Position numbers and translations under genes: made by a program. The notes under the pieces are model-generated. The model made no database searches. It was not told where the DNA came from and worked only from the letters and a program-made list of their open reading frames with translations. Of a stretch of 64,000 bases of DNA, positions 19,606 through 29,567 are shown one piece after another. Source of the stretch: Lysobacteraceae bacterium (GTDB lineage: Bacteria; Pseudomonadota; Gammaproteobacteria; Xanthomonadales; Xanthomonadaceae); contig QBLY01000014.1 in assembly GCA_003241895.1 (NCBI GenBank), positions 1 to 64,000 on the forward strand, written 5' to 3'. How positions within the stretch are numbered: position 1 is the stretch's first letter; each line of letters opens with the position of its first letter.

Positions 19606-20469
19606 ATGATGACTTCCCCTTCATCGACGTGGCTCCACGAGAACTTCGAGCACACCGGCTCGTCCTTCGGGCTGCGCATGGCGCGCAAGCTGGACGAAGT
19701 GCAGTCGCCGTTCCAGAAGATCGAGATGTACGAAAGCACCGACTGGGGCAACGTCATGCTGATCGACGGCGCCATGATGGTGACCACGCGCGACAATTTT
19801 TTCTACCACGAGATGATGGCGCATGCGCCGCTTTTCACCCACGCCGATCCGAAGAACGTGGTGATCATCGGCGGCGGCGACTGCGGCACGCTGCGTGAGG
19901 TCCTGCGCCACCCCGGCGTGGTCACCGCCGTGCAGTGCGACATCGACGAACAGGTGACGCGCATGGCCGAGAAGTATTTCCCGGAGCTGTGCGAGTCCAA
20001 CGGCGACCCGCGCGCCACGGTGATGTTCGACGACGGCATCGCCTACATGAAGAACGCCGCGCCCGAATCCATCGACGTGATCATCGTCGACTCCACCGAC
20101 CCGGTGGGTCCGGCCGAGGGCCTGTTCAACCGCGCCTTCTACGAAACCTGCCTGCGCGCGCTGCGCCCGGGCGGCCTGCTGGTGCAGCAGAGCGAATCGC
20201 CGCTGGCCCTGATGCAGCTGATCCTGGACATGCGCCATGCCATGACGCAAGCCGGCTTCGTGAGCTACCGCACCCTGCCCTTCCCGCAGCCGTGCTACCC
20301 CACGGGCTGGTGGAGCTGCACCATCGCATCGAAGGAAAGCCGCGACCTGACGCAGTTCCGAAAGGCCGACGCGGCCGCCAAGTCTTTCGACACCCACTAC
20401 TACACGGCCGACGTGCACCAGGGTGCGCTGGCGATGCCGCCGATGATGCAGCGCGCCCTGGGCGACTGA
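19606..20469 (+). CDS. speE: spermidine synthase
   Basis: Transfers an aminopropyl group from decarboxylated S-adenosylmethionine to putrescine. The cofactor motif VVIIGGGDCGTLREVLRH, the acidic VQCDIDE, and the catalytic DSTDPVGPAEGLF are all present in 287 residues. I chose the tandem ATGATG at 19606; the frame runs further upstream but that part is unlike the family. It is divergent from speA and convergent with the lipoprotein gene, 13 bases away. Confidence 0.94.
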   Translation: MMTSPSSTWLHENFEHTGSSFGLRMARKLDEVQSPFQKIEMYESTDWGNVMLIDGAMMVTTRDNFFYHEMMAHAPLFTHADPKNVVIIGGGDCGTLREVLRHPGVVTAVQCDIDEQVTRMAEKYFPELCESNGDPRATVMFDDGIAYMKNAAPESIDVIIVDSTDPVGPAEGLFNRAFYETCLRALRPGGLLVQQSESPLALMQLILDMRHAMTQAGFVSYRTLPFPQPCYPTGWWSCTIASKESRDLTQFRKADAAAKSFDTHYYTADVHQGALAMPPMMQRALGD

Positions 20470-20482
20470 CCCCTCCCCGGCC

Positions 20483-20995
20483 TTACTTGACCTCGAAGCC
20501 GCGGCTCATCGCCGGCTGGCCGTCCAGGGAAATCTCGATCGTGTAGCGCCCCACCGGCCAGCCGTCCATCTTGCCGATCTGGAAGGTGGTGACGCCGGTG
20601 CCGGTGACGTCGAAGTCCTTGGACTCCTCGTGGACCACCTTTCCGTCCTGGTCCAGCCAGCGCGTGCCGACCACGCCTTTGGCCGTGGCGGCGGCGTCGT
20701 TGCCGGCTGTGTAGATGGCAACCACCACGTTGTCCATGGGCGCGAACGTGGTCTTGGCTTCGGCCAGCTTGCCGTCGGGATCCAGGGCGTTGCCCAGTTC
20801 GACGTCGGTGATGCTCGCCGTGGCCGTGGCCGCGGCCGTGGCGACGGGTGCCGGTGCTTCGGCGGCGGCAGGCGCGGCGGCAGGTGCCTGCGCGGCGGCG
20901 GCCGGCATGTCCGCCGGCGCCTCGGGCTGGCAGGCCGACAGCGACAGCGTGGCCAGGGCGGCGACGGCGGCGAACTTCAGGGTCTTGCAGGTCAT
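20483..20995 (-). CDS. putative lipoprotein, alanine-rich
   Basis: The 170-residue protein starts with a lipoprotein signal ending in the lipobox LSAC (Cys near residue 21), then an Ala/Pro-rich low-complexity linker (about 25-58) and a globular C-terminal domain of about 110 residues with beta-strand patterns (VVVAIYTAG, GRYTIEISLDG). It is likely anchored in the envelope. I do not recognise a named family. The ATG at 20995 is chosen because it begins the signal peptide; the frame stays open far upstream but is not protein-like. Confidence 0.75.
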   Translation of the reverse strand: MTCKTLKFAAVAALATLSLSACQPEAPADMPAAAAQAPAAAPAAAEAPAPVATAAATATASITDVELGNALDPDGKLAEAKTTFAPMDNVVVAIYTAGNDAAATAKGVVGTRWLDQDGKVVHEESKDFDVTGTGVTTFQIGKMDGWPVGRYTIEISLDGQPAMSRGFEVK

Positions 20996-21084
20996 CGGGG
21001 TATTCCTTGCTGCAGGCGGCTGCCTTGCCACAAGCGTACCGGCCTTGGGCCTGGCCGTCACCGTGGCTGCCTGCCGACGCGAAA

Positions 21085-21106
21085 GCCAGCGCCCGGGGGC
21101 GCTGGC
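21085..21106 (-). terminator. terminator after amtB-glnK
   Basis: A perfect 10-bp inverted repeat (GCCAGCGCCC / GGGCGCTGGC) with a two-base loop lies 22 bases beyond the glnK stop. On the minus strand a short UUU follows; on the plus strand it is followed by TTTGCGTTTTT, so it could work in both directions and also block transcription from the speE side. Confidence 0.65.
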
Positions 21107-21128
21107 TTTGCGTTTTTCCGCCGACGGG

Positions 21129-21485
<357 letters not shown>

Positions 21486-22817
21486 TTAGAGGTTGTAACC
21501 GCGTTCGTTGTGCAGGGCGATGTCGAGGCCCTCGGACTCGGCTTCTTCGCTGACGCGAAGGCCCATCGTCCACTGGATGGCCTTGAGTATGACAAGCGTG
21601 GCCACGGCGGTGTAGATGACGGTGAAGCCGACGCCCTTGGTCTGGATCCAGACCTGCGCGCCGATGTCGGTGACGGTACCGAAGCCGCCCAGCGCCGGCG
21701 CAGCGAACACGCCGGTGAGGATGGCGCCGACGATGCCACCGATGGCGTGCACGCCGAACACGTCCAGCGAGTCGTCATAGCCCAGTTTGCGCTTGATGCT
21801 GGTGGAGAACACGAAGCAGACCAGGCCTGCGGCGGCGCCGATCGCCAGCGCACCCATCGGACCCGCCGTGCCCGAGGCCGGGGTGATCGCCACCAGGCCC
21901 GCCACGGCGCCCGAAACGATGCCCAGCACGCTGGCCTTACGGTGGATCACCCACTCGGCGAACATCCAGGTCAGCGCCGCGGCGGCCGCGGCCACCTGGG
22001 TCACCAGCATGGCCATGCCCGCGGTGCCGTTGGCGGCAACCGCCGAGCCGGCGTTGAAGCCGAACCAGCCCACCCACAGCAGGCTGGCGCCGATGACGGT
22101 GTAGCCCAGGTTGTGCGGTGGCATCGCCACCGTCGGGTATCCCTTGCGCTTGCCCAGCACGATGGCCGCCACCAGGCCGGCGATGCCGGCATTGATGTGC
22201 ACCACGGTGCCGCCGGCGAAGTCGAGCACGCCCCAGTCCCACATCAGGCCGCCGTCGCCACTCCAGACCATGTGCGCGATCGGCGCGTAGACGAAAGTGA
22301 ACCACAGGACCATGAACACCAGCAGCGCCGAGAACTTCATGCGCTCGGCGAACGCGCCCACGATCAGCGCCGGGGTGATCACCGCGAAGGTCAACTGGAA
22401 GGCGATGAACACGCTTTCCGGGATGCCGTACACCAGGCTGTCGGTGCCCAGGCCGGCCAGGAAAGCCTTGCCGAAGCCGCCGACGAAGGAGTTGAAGTTG
22501 ACCACCCCCTTTTCCATGCCGGCGGTGTCGAACACCAGGCTGTAGCCGTAAACCACCCACAGCACGCTGATCAGGGCGGTGATGGCGAAGCACTGGATCA
22601 ACACCGAAAGCACGTTCTTGGACCGGACCATGCCGGCGTAGAACAGGGCCAGTCCGGGCAGGGTCATCATCAGCACCAGCACGGTGGCGACGATCATCCA
22701 GGCGGTGTCGCCGGTGTTGAGCACCGGCGGGGCGGCTTGGGCCAAGCCGGGCAGGAGCAGGACGGGGGCGAGCAGGGCGCGGAGGCCGAGCGGGCGGTGG
22801 GGCTTTGCGGAAACCAT
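21486..22817 (-). CDS. amtB: ammonium transporter
   Basis: Trimeric inner-membrane channel for ammonium. The 443-residue protein has a cleavable signal-like start (LLAPVLLLPGLAQA, about 15-29) and about 11 membrane segments. The Amt signatures are DTAWMIVATVLVLMM near the start, FAVITPALIVGAFAERMKF, and FGVHAIGGIVGAILTG with the pore histidine. The C-terminal tail is long enough to bind GlnK, encoded next. A 15-bp palindrome lies 54 bases upstream of the start. Confidence 0.95.
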   Translation of the reverse strand: MVSAKPHRPLGLRALLAPVLLLPGLAQAAPPVLNTGDTAWMIVATVLVLMMTLPGLALFYAGMVRSKNVLSVLIQCFAITALISVLWVVYGYSLVFDTAGMEKGVVNFNSFVGGFGKAFLAGLGTDSLVYGIPESVFIAFQLTFAVITPALIVGAFAERMKFSALLVFMVLWFTFVYAPIAHMVWSGDGGLMWDWGVLDFAGGTVVHINAGIAGLVAAIVLGKRKGYPTVAMPPHNLGYTVIGASLLWVGWFGFNAGSAVAANGTAGMAMLVTQVAAAAAALTWMFAEWVIHRKASVLGIVSGAVAGLVAITPASGTAGPMGALAIGAAAGLVCFVFSTSIKRKLGYDDSLDVFGVHAIGGIVGAILTGVFAAPALGGFGTVTDIGAQVWIQTKGVGFTVIYTAVATLVILKAIQWTMGLRVSEEAESEGLDIALHNERGYNL

Positions 22818-22870
22818 ACGGAATGCCTCCTGGCGCTGAGGAAAGGGGACTCGGGGGAGAGCACCTGAAC

Positions 22871-22885
22871 CATGACCTAGTCATG
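22871..22885. promoter_or_regulatory. palindrome upstream of amtB, candidate operator
   Basis: CATGAC-CTA-GTCATG is a perfect 6-bp inverted repeat with a three-base spacer, 54 bases upstream of the amtB start codon. Such symmetry suggests a dimeric regulator. It does not match the NtrC consensus as I know it, and the regulator is unknown. Confidence 0.35.
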
Positions 22886-23047
22886 ACGGATTGATTGCTC
22901 GTCCGTGCCGTGTTCTATTATTGGGCCTCGATCGGCAGGGTTTCGGCCCCCGCCCCGCGCCGGTTACCTACACCACGCCGGCCGCATCCCCGACATTCCC
23001 GCCACGCGCGCGGACGCAGACTGCAGGCGTCCAACGGAGTCCACGCC

Positions 23048-23314
23048 ATGATCGACCTCAAGAACCTCGACGACCTTGCCCGCAAGCTCAGCGACCTGGT
23101 GCCGCCCGGCCTCAAGGACGCACGCGCCGACCTGGAGCAGAACTTCAAGTCCACGCTGCAGGCGGGCCTGGGCCGGCTCGACCTGGTCACGCGCGAGGAA
23201 TTCGAAGTGCAGCGCGCCGTGCTGCTGCGCACCCGCGAGAAGCTCGACGCGCTCGAACGGTCGCTCACCGTGCTCGAGGCGCGCTCGGCCACGCCCGGCG
23301 ACAGCAAGAACTAA
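23048..23314 (+). CDS. ubiK: ubiquinone biosynthesis accessory factor UbiK (BMFP family)
   Basis: The 88-residue protein is short and highly helical, with an N-terminal amphipathic region and a C-terminal coiled coil (about 45-80, TREEFEVQRAVLLRTREKLDALE). This is the YqiC/UbiK pattern of a membrane-associated accessory factor for ubiquinone synthesis. The ATG at 23048 gives the family length. It sits 21 bases before comM, a neighbourhood often seen in gammaproteobacteria. Confidence 0.82.
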   Translation: MIDLKNLDDLARKLSDLVPPGLKDARADLEQNFKSTLQAGLGRLDLVTREEFEVQRAVLLRTREKLDALERSLTVLEARSATPGDSKN

Positions 23315-23335
23315 GCCCCGCGTTCCCCGCCTCCC

Positions 23336-24406
23336 ATGAACCTGGCGCTGGCGCACAGCCGCGCCCGGGCCGGCGTGCACGCGCCCGCCGTCCGGGTCGA
23401 GGTGCATCTGGGCGGCGGCCTGCCCAACTTCACCCTGGTGGGCCTGCCCGCGGCCGCGGTGCGTGAAAGCCGCGAGCGCGTGCGCGCCGCGATCCAGAAC
23501 GCGCAGTTCGAATTCCCGCAGCGGCGCATCGTCGTCAACCTGGCACCCGCCGACCTGCCCAAGGAAGGCGGCCGCTACGACCTGGCCATCGCGCTGGGCA
23601 TCCTGGCGGCCAGCGGCCAGATCCCGGTGCCGTCGCTGTCGGACATCGAGCTGCTGGGCGAACTGGCGCTCACCGGCGAGCTCAAGCCGGTGGACGGCGT
23701 GCTGCCGGCAGCACTGGCCGCCGCGCAGGCCGGGCGACTGCTGATCCTGCCGGTGGGCAACGGCGCCGAGGCGGCGCTGGCCTCGGGCGTGCAGGCGCGC
23801 ACCGCGCGCACGCTGCTGGAAGTCTGCGCGCACCTGCAGGGCACCAGGACCCTGCCGCTGGCGCAGGCCGCGCCGGTCAGCCTGGAAGCGCCGCGCTACC
23901 CCGACCTGGCCGACGTGCGCGGCCAGCTGGCCGCACGCCGCGCATTGGAGATCGCCGCGGCCGGATCGCACCACCTGCTGCTGATCGGCCCGCCCGGTTG
24001 CGGCAAGACGCTGCTGGCCTCACGCCTGCCCGGCCTGCTGCCCGAGGCCAGCGAGGCCGAAGCGCTGGAAACCGCCGCCGTGCATTCGGTCAGCGGCCGC
24101 GGCATCGACCTGGCGCACTGGCGCCGGCGGCCGTTCCGCGCGCCGCATCATCTTTCCAGCGCCGTCGCCATCGCCGGCGGCGGTCCGAACCCGCGGCCGG
24201 GTGAAATCTCACTGGCGCACAACGGCGTACTTTTTTTGGACGAGTTGGCGGAATGGGGCCGCCACACCCTGGAAGTGCTGCGCCAGCCCCTGGAGTCGGG
24301 CGTGGTGACGGTGTCGCGCGCCGCGCGGCAGTCAGACTTCCCGGCGCGCTTCCAGCTGGTGGCCGCGATGATCAGGGGGTTACAGATCGTTAGGACAAAA
24401 CTATAG
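23336..24406 (+). pseudogene. comM: comM, 5' part, interrupted by the genomic island
   Basis: Encodes the N-terminal 344-345 residues of the YifB/ComM Mg-chelatase-like AAA+ protein, a helicase that promotes branch migration during natural transformation. The N-terminal ChlI-like domain (about 1-170), Walker A GPPGCGKT (near 220) and Walker [11 protein letters not shown] (near 302) are intact. After Met345 (24368) the frame enters the island and stops at 24404 after eleven foreign residues. The missing sensor-2 part, which starts NPCPCGWAG, lies at 50374-50862. Unlikely to be functional. Confidence 0.95.
24368..24371. other. left junction of the island in comM (attL-like, ATGA)
   Basis: The last comM bases before divergence are GCGATGA. 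The same ATGA recurs at 50374-50377, where comM sequence resumes. Joining 24371 to 50378 gives ATG AAC CCC TGC CCC TGC, restoring the conserved ComM MNPCPCG segment. The crossover must lie within or beside these four bases. Confidence 0.85.
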
Positions 24407-24605
24407 TTCTACCAGTGATTTAGACAGAGGTGCTTCGGCACCGTCGCTTTTGCTCCCCCTATTTCCACAGCAGCTTCTGACCCCGAGCGCAGCAGCGCGA
24501 GGGGTTGGTGCGAGCCCGAGCACGGGCGAGTGCCAATTCCGGGTCCAACTTTGGTCCCGAAAATCTCGTGCTTTAGTGGGGAGGCCCCACTGACTGGAGG
24601 ACGGC

Positions 24606-24848
24606 ATGATCTTGGTTGAGTCAAAGCGGGACCAGCGGGTCTTGGACTGGCTGGTCGAACAGGTTGGGCATGAGGGCGTCGCCGAAGCCTGCTCGAAGCT
24701 CGCAGGAGCTCGCCGGGCGTATCCGTCCAACATCGCCAAGGTCTTGGGGCTGGAGCCGCCCCAGAGGCTCGCTGTGGCGGCCAGGTCCGATGCGGCATTC
24801 CATCTGGCGGAGATCGCTCGGATTCTCGGGGTGCGGTTATGCAACTGA
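24606..24848 (+). CDS. small protein opening the recombinase operon
   Basis: The 80-residue protein has an ATG start with a GGAGG ribosome site at normal spacing and overlaps the first recombinase gene by ten bases. It looks helical; the segment SNIAKVLGLEPPQRLAVAARSDAAFHLAEIARILG could be a helix-turn-helix-like fold. The place and coupling suggest a role in the recombination module, such as an accessory or regulatory factor. I do not recognise the family. Confidence 0.7.
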   Translation: MILVESKRDQRVLDWLVEQVGHEGVAEACSKLAGARRAYPSNIAKVLGLEPPQRLAVAARSDAAFHLAEIARILGVRLCN

Positions 24849-25993
24849 TTTGGGCGACATCGGACTTCATCATCGGTGGACGCCCTTACCCGGGCTTCCC
24901 GATCGTCCTTCACGACTCGATGGAATCGGCCGTTGAGGCCAACCAGTTCCTTCGGAGCTACCTCACGCGGGGTGTGATCGCGTCCGAGCGTTCGTGGCCG
25001 AACACCGGGCGCGCGATCTACGACTACTTTGGATTTCTGGAAGCGCATGGGCTCGACTGGAGGGATGTTGAGCGGGGCGAGGAAAAAGCCCTTGTCGCCG
25101 CCTACCGGGACTACTCCCTCAAGGAAGTGAAGCTCTCCCGCAACACCGTCCGGCAGCGGCTGCACTACGTCTGTGAGTTCTACAAGTACGCCCTCAAGGA
25201 GGGCTGGGTCGATCGACTCCCTTACTCCGAGGAGGATCGGGAAGTTCGCCGCACCGACAAGGGCTATCTGGCCCATGTGAATGCATCGGGCAATCGTCAG
25301 GTCGTCCGCGACGTCATGCCTCGCCACCACAAGAACCTGCCAAAGTTCCTGAGCAAGGACCAGGTGAAGGCGCTCCTTGGCGCCACCACAAACCCGCATC
25401 ACCTGATGATTACGAGGTTTACGCTCCAAACCGGGCTTCGACGCGACGAGATCGCCACTTTTCCCTTGGCTTATGTGTTTCATCCCGATGCGAAGCCCGG
25501 GCAGGCCAATGCCGTGAGGGTGACGCTCAATCCATCGGATGGTTCCGGCATGCGAACGAAGGGGAGTAAGGAGCGAGAGATCGTCATCTCCCGCCGATTC
25601 ATGACCAAGCTTTACCGCTACTCCATTCTCCAGCGCGGTGAACTGGCTTCCAACAATGGAAGGCCGCAGTCGACGCTATTCCTGACAAGGGACGGGCTCC
25701 CCTACCAGAACCACGGGAAGAGCATTGAGACGTTTGTGCGTGCGAATGCCGCGAAGGTCGGCATCAAGTCGCATCCGCACATGCTTCGGCACACGTATGC
25801 GACGCACACCTTGTTCGCCGCGCAGCGAAATCCAGCGGCGTTCGGCCTCAACCCGTTGGTCTTTTTGCAGCGCCAACTTGGCCATGCCTCCATCGCCACA
25901 ACGATGATCTACCTCCACCTCGTTAACGAGCTAGTGGATGACGCGGTGCTGGCGTACGACGATGAACTCAACGATTGGCTGGAGGTCAACTAA
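24839..25993 (+). CDS. tyrosine recombinase A of the island (TnpA-like)
   Basis: Site-specific integrase of 384 residues. The catalytic set is visible: Arg in LQTGLRRDEIATF (about residue 200), HMLRHTYATHTLF with the H-x-x-R pair (about 314-318), and LGHASIATTMIYLHL with His and the nucleophile Tyr (about 344-359). An N-terminal SAM-like domain occupies about 45-130. The size matches TnpA of Tn554 (about 360 aa). The operon order A, B, C, small protein also matches. It presumably acts with the next two gene products on the comM site. Confidence 0.9.
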   Translation: MQLIWATSDFIIGGRPYPGFPIVLHDSMESAVEANQFLRSYLTRGVIASERSWPNTGRAIYDYFGFLEAHGLDWRDVERGEEKALVAAYRDYSLKEVKLSRNTVRQRLHYVCEFYKYALKEGWVDRLPYSEEDREVRRTDKGYLAHVNASGNRQVVRDVMPRHHKNLPKFLSKDQVKALLGATTNPHHLMITRFTLQTGLRRDEIATFPLAYVFHPDAKPGQANAVRVTLNPSDGSGMRTKGSKEREIVISRRFMTKLYRYSILQRGELASNNGRPQSTLFLTRDGLPYQNHGKSIETFVRANAAKVGIKSHPHMLRHTYATHTLFAAQRNPAAFGLNPLVFLQRQLGHASIATTMIYLHLVNELVDDAVLAYDDELNDWLEVN

Positions 25994-27687
25994 TGGCCGG
26001 TAAGCGCAAGGTTCACACCAAGACCGACCTTAGCGTCCCGAAGGTCGAGCACCGCTTTGAAGCAGCCGGAACGTTGATCATCGCTCCCGAGAGCCTGCCG
26101 CCGGCTCTCACGGTGGTGAGCTTCCCGCCCAATACGACAAATTTGCGCTCCTTCGACTTTGCACGCTTCTACGGCCATGGCATCGACGAGATAACCTATG
26201 CACTCCAGCGCCAGATTGAACGCTTCTTGGCCGGACAGGACGGCGAACGGGCGGTGACAACGGTTGGGGCATACGCAACCAAAGGGGCGTCCTTTTTCCT
26301 CAACTACCTGATGCTCCGCTCGGCCGCCTTTCGGCGCCCGATCAGCTTGGGCAACATCAACCGCGAAGTGATCGAGGGATACTTGCGCCATCTGCCGGAA
26401 TCCAGTCTCAGTCGTGCTGGGCGGAAGGCACGCTACAATTGCATCAAGCCGGTACTTTTGGCGCTGGGAAGGCGCGGCCTGATCTCGATTGTGAGGGCAG
26501 GCGACGAGAAGACGTTTCCGAGCAACCCCTTCCCCAATAGTGCGCGGCATGTCAAAGGCGAAAAGCCGCTGAATAGGAAGGAGCGGCAAGCCTTCACGGC
26601 TGCCGTCAAAACAGCGGCAATGCCGATCTTTGATCCGGACGCGGAGGTGACGGGCGAGCTACTGGCCTATGGCCTGCTGATTGTCGCCCTGCACACCGGG
26701 CGCAATACCACGCCGCTGCTGGAAATGACGCATGACTGCTTGCGCCCTCACCCCAAGGAGAACACCCAGTTCCTGGTGCTCTGGAAGCGGCGCGGGCACA
26801 ACACAAGCAAGGTGGCCCTGCGCGCAGATACGGGTGAGCGCGGCATCGAAGCCATGCCAGGCGTGAAGTGGCCGGTCGTGCGCCTGATCGAGCGCGTGAT
26901 CGAGCGAGCAAAACCATTGCGGGCAAGCGCCCCGGAACATCTGGCTGACCGTGTTTGGCTGTATAGCAGTCGCAGCCGAAAGACTCCCAACACCGTTACC
27001 GCGCTCACCGGTTCGACGCTCGGAGATGCGATCAAAAAGCTGGTGGCCAACTACACGCTGCTGGATAGAAACAGCAAGCCGCTGCGCATCAATATCTCGC
27101 GGCTGCGTAAGACCTTTGGCAATCGGGTCTTTGAGCTGCTGGATGGGGACCTTGCCAGCACGGCCCTTGCCTTGGGAAACACGCCGCAAGTGGCGGATCG
27201 CCACTACCTGGTGCCCGGCGAGGACTCCCAGCGCAACTGGAAATTCTTGGGCGAGGTTCTGACACAGGAGCTGCTCACCCGCACTCTGGGCGCGACAGAG
27301 CGCACGCCCGCGGGGGGTTGTTCTGATCCTACCAACGGCCAGTACGCGCCTAAGCGCGACGGCAAGACCTGTTTCGATTTTCTAAACTGCCTGCGTTGCC
27401 GCAACTACGTGGTGACCGGGGACGATCTGTACAAGCTATTCAGCTTCTACTGGCGGGTGCTGCGGGAGCGCGACCGAATGGACACAAGACTATGGGACAA
27501 GCACTACGCCCACATACCCCGCCTCATCGAGCGCGATGTCATCCTCGTGGGCCTGGAGACGAAAGCATTTAGGCAAGCGGCCGTGGACGCTGCGCGTGAA
27601 CGCGCCCGCCACGACCCCCATCCGTACTGGCGTTCTGACGTCATCGCTCCCCTTGATGCTTTTCGTCAGCCGCAGGAGTCCGCATGA
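25993..27687 (+). CDS. tyrosine recombinase B of the island
   Basis: The 564-residue integrase-like protein starts at the ATG overlapping the previous stop (TAATG), with GGAGGT seven bases upstream; an in-frame ATG at 25975 would lack that site. Recognisable are the first Arg in ALHTGRNTTPLLEM, a divergent ISRLRKTFGNRV in which Ser replaces the usual His, and a C-terminal ADRHY with the likely nucleophile Tyr. Near 440-470 is a Cys-rich segment (CFDFLNCLRC) suggestive of zinc binding. The altered box II raises the chance of a specialised role. Confidence 0.82.
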   Translation: MAGKRKVHTKTDLSVPKVEHRFEAAGTLIIAPESLPPALTVVSFPPNTTNLRSFDFARFYGHGIDEITYALQRQIERFLAGQDGERAVTTVGAYATKGASFFLNYLMLRSAAFRRPISLGNINREVIEGYLRHLPESSLSRAGRKARYNCIKPVLLALGRRGLISIVRAGDEKTFPSNPFPNSARHVKGEKPLNRKERQAFTAAVKTAAMPIFDPDAEVTGELLAYGLLIVALHTGRNTTPLLEMTHDCLRPHPKENTQFLVLWKRRGHNTSKVALRADTGERGIEAMPGVKWPVVRLIERVIERAKPLRASAPEHLADRVWLYSSRSRKTPNTVTALTGSTLGDAIKKLVANYTLLDRNSKPLRINISRLRKTFGNRVFELLDGDLASTALALGNTPQVADRHYLVPGEDSQRNWKFLGEVLTQELLTRTLGATERTPAGGCSDPTNGQYAPKRDGKTCFDFLNCLRCRNYVVTGDDLYKLFSFYWRVLRERDRMDTRLWDKHYAHIPRLIERDVILVGLETKAFRQAAVDAARERARHDPHPYWRSDVIAPLDAFRQPQESA

Positions 27688-29567
27688 CCGCCCCAGGCAT
27701 TGCGCTTGTTGAAGCACGCCTAGTTGCCCAACCCGGCGACGTGCGTTTTCTGCCCGAGGTGGAGCGAGATCACCTAATCATCAGCACCATCCAGATAGAC
27801 GGCAATTGGATCATCAGGAGCCAGTATGGCGATGACATTTGGCAACTAACCGGCGGCACGACGAACTTTCGGGCAAACAGAAAGCGGATGGACTTTACGC
27901 AGGTCCCGGCTCCGTATCGCACCGTGGTCAAGGAGGCTATGTATCGCTACCTGATGCGTGGTCGGGACGGTAGTGTCAAACCATCCACCCTCACGGCGGT
28001 GAGCGCGTTCAAACACATTAACGCGTTCCTGCACCACCTTAACAGCCTGAAACTTAAGCATCTGGGCGCAGTGACGCCGCTGGTGTGCTCGACCTATGTG
28101 GCTGCCTGCAGATCAGAGAAGGTGAAGCGCAGGAAGCGAAAGAAGCCGTTATCGGCAGGTGAGCTGGCCAAGCGATTTCAAGCCGTAGAGCTCCTTTATG
28201 AAATGAGCCAGTTCACCGCAACACCAATCCCGACGCATCCGTGGCCGGACAGCTCGGCCAACCATCTGGCCGGTTCCACAGGGGCGGCACAGAATCGCCG
28301 CAGCAGAACACCACTGATCCCAGACGAGGCTTTCACCACGCTGTTTCAGGAGGCTTACGCCCTGATGAAACGCGGTGATGAGCTGTTGAGCATTCGTGAC
28401 CAGTTGGACGCTTTGGAGGAAGAGAACATCGTGTTGCCTGGGCGCGCGATCAAGGATCTCAAGAACCGCCATCTTAAGGACATCGGTTGGCAGCGTGGGT
28501 TGCGGACCTTCAATATGGCGCTGATTGATCTTCGCACCGCCTGCTACATCATCGTGGCAAGCCTTTCCGGTTGCCGCAACCATGAGCTTGTCTATGTGCA
28601 GACGGACGCCTGCTACCGCACCGAGGATGATGATGGCGAAGTCTACTGGTGGATGCGCAGCCAGTCGGACAAGACCGGCGCCGGCAAGGCCGAGTGGATG
28701 GTGCCAGAGGCCGCGGTGGAGGCGCTTCAAATTATGGATCGCTGGGCGGCGCCCTACCAGGCCGTGATTGCAGCCGAGATCGCGCAGCGGCGTGCTGCAG
28801 ACCCGCAAGACCCCGAGATTGCCGAAGCGCAGAAGCATGCGCGCGCAGTTTTTCTGAGTAATGGCCAACAGAACTCCAAACAGGTTCGGACGCTCAGCAA
28901 TTCAGCCTCGGGACTTAAACTCAAGGCTTTCGCCAAGCGTTGTGGTTTGACCTGGGATCTGGCCACCCACCAATTCCGTCGCAAGTTCGCCAACTACGCA
29001 GCCCGCAGCCAGTTTGGAGACTTGCGTTACTTGCGCGAGCACTTCAAGCATTGGTCACAGGACATGACAAACGACGGCTACGCCCTGAACGAGTCGCAGG
29101 AGATGGAGCTGTATGCGGAGATCTGGGATGAGCTGGAAGCCATCAAGTTTGGCCTGGCCGAGCAGTGGCTTAGTCCAAACGAGCCCTTGGCCGGCGGGTA
29201 TGGCAAGAATCTGATGGATTGGCGCAGCCGCCAGGAGAACATCGCGGTATTCAAAGACCACAAGACGATGGTCGCGTCAGTGGCGGCGAGCCATGCAATC
29301 CGGAGCAACGGCCATGCCTGGTGCACAGCTGATGACAACCAGTGCATCGGCAACACGCTGGAGAAGACCCGCTGTAGTGGCTGCGATAATGCGGTAATAG
29401 GGCGAGTCCACGCCCGCATGTATCAGGGGCTCTATAGTGATTTGAAACAATTACGGCATAGCGATGACATAGGACCGGGCGGCCAAGCTCGAGTTCAGCG
29501 TGACCTGGAGCGCTGCCGTGACGTGTTGATGTCGCTTGGCTGTGACCCAGAGGAGAACGCTGCTTGA
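27684..29567 (+). CDS. tyrosine recombinase C of the island (TnpB-like, large)
   Basis: The 627-residue protein overlaps the preceding gene by four bases (ATGA). Catalytic motifs: Arg in SLSGCRNHELVYVQ (about 293-306), HQFRRKFANY (about 430-439), and HWSQDMTNDGY with the likely nucleophile Tyr (about 455-465). The C-terminal region has paired cysteines (CTADDNQC...CSGC), probably a zinc-binding module. The size is close to TnpB of Tn554 (about 630 aa). It presumably forms a complex with recombinases A and B. Confidence 0.85.
   Translation: MTAPGIALVEARLVAQPGDVRFLPEVERDHLIISTIQIDGNWIIRSQYGDDIWQLTGGTTNFRANRKRMDFTQVPAPYRTVVKEAMYRYLMRGRDGSVKPSTLTAVSAFKHINAFLHHLNSLKLKHLGAVTPLVCSTYVAACRSEKVKRRKRKKPLSAGELAKRFQAVELLYEMSQFTATPIPTHPWPDSSANHLAGSTGAAQNRRSRTPLIPDEAFTTLFQEAYALMKRGDELLSIRDQLDALEEENIVLPGRAIKDLKNRHLKDIGWQRGLRTFNMALIDLRTACYIIVASLSGCRNHELVYVQTDACYRTEDDDGEVYWWMRSQSDKTGAGKAEWMVPEAAVEALQIMDRWAAPYQAVIAAEIAQRRAADPQDPEIAEAQKHARAVFLSNGQQNSKQVRTLSNSASGLKLKAFAKRCGLTWDLATHQFRRKFANYAARSQFGDLRYLREHFKHWSQDMTNDGYALNESQEMELYAEIWDELEAIKFGLAEQWLSPNEPLAGGYGKNLMDWRSRQENIAVFKDHKTMVASVAASHAIRSNGHAWCTADDNQCIGNTLEKTRCSGCDNAVIGRVHARMYQGLYSDLKQLRHSDDIGPGGQARVQRDLERCRDVLMSLGCDPEENAA

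Noticed and set aside
22818-22960. Sigma54 promoter for amtB (CGGCACGGACGAGCAAT on the minus strand)
   Set aside because: The GG and GC elements are nine rather than ten bases apart, which sigma54 does not tolerate.
24401-25483. A 360-codon minus-strand frame at the island left end
   Set aside because: Antisense to the first recombinase, which has a complete catalytic set and translational coupling.
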